Source: JAPUDQ01 sp039916485 (GTDB lineage Bacteria; Patescibacteriota; Saccharimonadia; Saccharimonadales; Saccharimonadaceae). Taken from it: 12,567 bases of DNA. Under the pieces are notes generated by a model. It was not told the DNA's origin. It was given only the letters and a program-made list of their open reading frames with translations, and did not search any database. A program made the position numbers and the translations under genes. Each line of letters begins with the position of its first letter. The stretch's first letter is position 1. The DNA is taken from NCBI GenBank assembly GCA_039916485.1, contig JBDSLH010000018.1, positions 1-12,567 on the forward strand. Reading direction: 5' to 3'. Positions 12,301 through 12,567 of this stretch are shown piece after piece.

Positions 12301-12308
12301 CAGGTCAT

Positions 12309-12410
12309 GCGGGTTTACTCAGTTGCCAAGGCGGAGCCGGTAGAAATATATAGCGCAGCGCTCTAACAACTGATTTTAATCGCCGACGACTGTCGTACGT
12401 CACAATTCAT
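12309..12410 (+). promoter_or_regulatory. Leader of tRNA-Gly: partial tRNA copy plus antisense copy
   Basis: Bases 12309-12325 repeat the tRNA-Gly 5' end with one base (G10) missing. The copy then runs into TTGCCAAGG (12323-12331), identical to the tRNA's anticodon loop including GCC. Bases 12357-12373 are a perfect 17-nt complement of 12422-12438, the D-arm and the start of the anticodon stem. A promoter-like TTGCCA-N18-TATATA (12323-12352) would start at about 12359, next to the antisense segment. The strong promoter at 12268-12296 would instead transcribe the whole element. The four bases before both copies are TCAT. Function unknown. Confidence 0.85.
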
Positions 12411-12486
12411 GCGGGTTTAGCTCAGTTGTTAGAGCGCTTCCTTGCCAAGGAAGAGGCCAGGAGTTAGAGTCTCCTAACCCGCACCA
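12411..12486 (+). tRNA. tRNA-Gly(GCC), CCA encoded
   Basis: The acceptor GCGGGTT/AACCCGC, D-stem GCTC/GAGC, anticodon arm CTTCC-TTGCCAA-GGAAG (GCC) and T-stem AGGAG/CTCCT are all fully paired. Discriminator A (12483) is followed by CCA (12484-12486). The D-loop AGTTGTTA has U at position 19 and the T-loop TTAGAGT has A at position 56, so the normal G19-C56 pair appears to be replaced by U19-A56. Confidence 0.97.
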
Positions 12487-12508
12487 AATCAGGACAAAAT
12501 TGCAGATT

Positions 12509-12534
12509 CGGGCGCGCCAGCGCCTGTTTTGTTT
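12509..12534 (+). terminator. Terminator of tRNA-Gly
   Basis: CGGGCGC (12509-12515) pairs with GCGCCTG (12520-12526, one G-U) around loop GCCA. TTTTGTTT follows, about 23 nt after the CCA. Confidence 0.75.
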
Positions 12535-12544
12535 GGGAAATTGC

Positions 12545-12563
12545 GGTTTTGCGGAGCAAAACC
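12545..12563. repeat. Perfect hairpin with a GGA loop at the window edge
   Basis: GGTTTTGC (12545-12552) pairs with GCAAAACC (12556-12563) around GGA. No T-run follows within the window. It could be part of a repetitive intergenic hairpin family, but one copy cannot show that. Confidence 0.4.
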
Positions 12564-12567
12564 CATC

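Noticed and set aside
12309..12410. Group I intron, or an integrated element's attachment site, at the tRNA genes
   Set aside because: The inserted segments are only about 100 bp, carry no integrase or intron core, and the copy is of the tRNA 5' half followed by an inverted part. Neither an intron nor a usual 3'-end att duplication predicts that.

Overview
The window looks like chromosome from a Candidate Phyla Radiation bacterium, most likely Candidatus Saccharibacteria (TM7). This is inferred from gene style only: short intergenic gaps, a Mur ligase that lacks the usual N-terminal domain, a Pro-rich single-pass surface protein, a LemA-HtpX pair, an RRM-Gly RNA-binding protein and several mRNAs that look leaderless. 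TGA ends the membrane-protein gene at 7353, so the standard bacterial code is adequate here. No phage, transposase or CRISPR array is visible; this is housekeeping chromosome with unusual RNA-gene architecture.

Layout. The left third (1-4559) is read on the minus strand, in the order tRNA-Ala(GGC), SH3-like lipoprotein, MurF-type ligase, Pro-rich membrane-anchored protein, and leucyl-tRNA synthetase running off the left edge. Positions 4560-4959 hold an elaborate leader in front of tRNA-Ala and a candidate minus-strand small RNA with its own terminator. An RRM protein follows on the plus strand (4960-5268), closed by a terminator shared with the convergent ligA. The middle (5351-9859) is one tight minus-strand operon: lemA, htpX, a six-TM protein and ligA. 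lemA has a promoter, and a perfect 20-bp palindrome lies just upstream of it. Next come tRNA-Leu(UAA), a divergent alpha/beta hydrolase, tRNA-Cys(GCA), a 95-residue orphan, a secreted beta-helix protein and tRNA-Gly(GCC) at the right edge. All four tRNAs encode CCA.

The most striking observation concerns tRNA-Ala(GGC) and tRNA-Gly(GCC). About 100 bp upstream of each lies a partial copy of the tRNA's own 5' end. In both copies the sequence jumps from the D-loop to the anticodon-loop region. Next comes an inverted (antisense) copy of the tRNA's D-arm, and then the intact gene. Both elements also carry a promoter-like pair with an 18-bp spacer, and its predicted start falls within about two bases of the antisense segment. 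Two unrelated tRNA genes share this mimic / anti-tRNA / tRNA layout, while tRNA-Leu and tRNA-Cys do not have it. It could be a self-regulating tRNA leader or the scar of a recurrent template-switch mutation.

Other points worth checking are a LigA with all four zinc-finger cysteines replaced, tRNAs with altered elbow contacts (U19-A56 in Gly, a rebuilt T-loop in Cys), a palindromic -10 shared by two divergent genes, and a set of SD-less genes whose -10 box sits 6-7 nt from the ATG.
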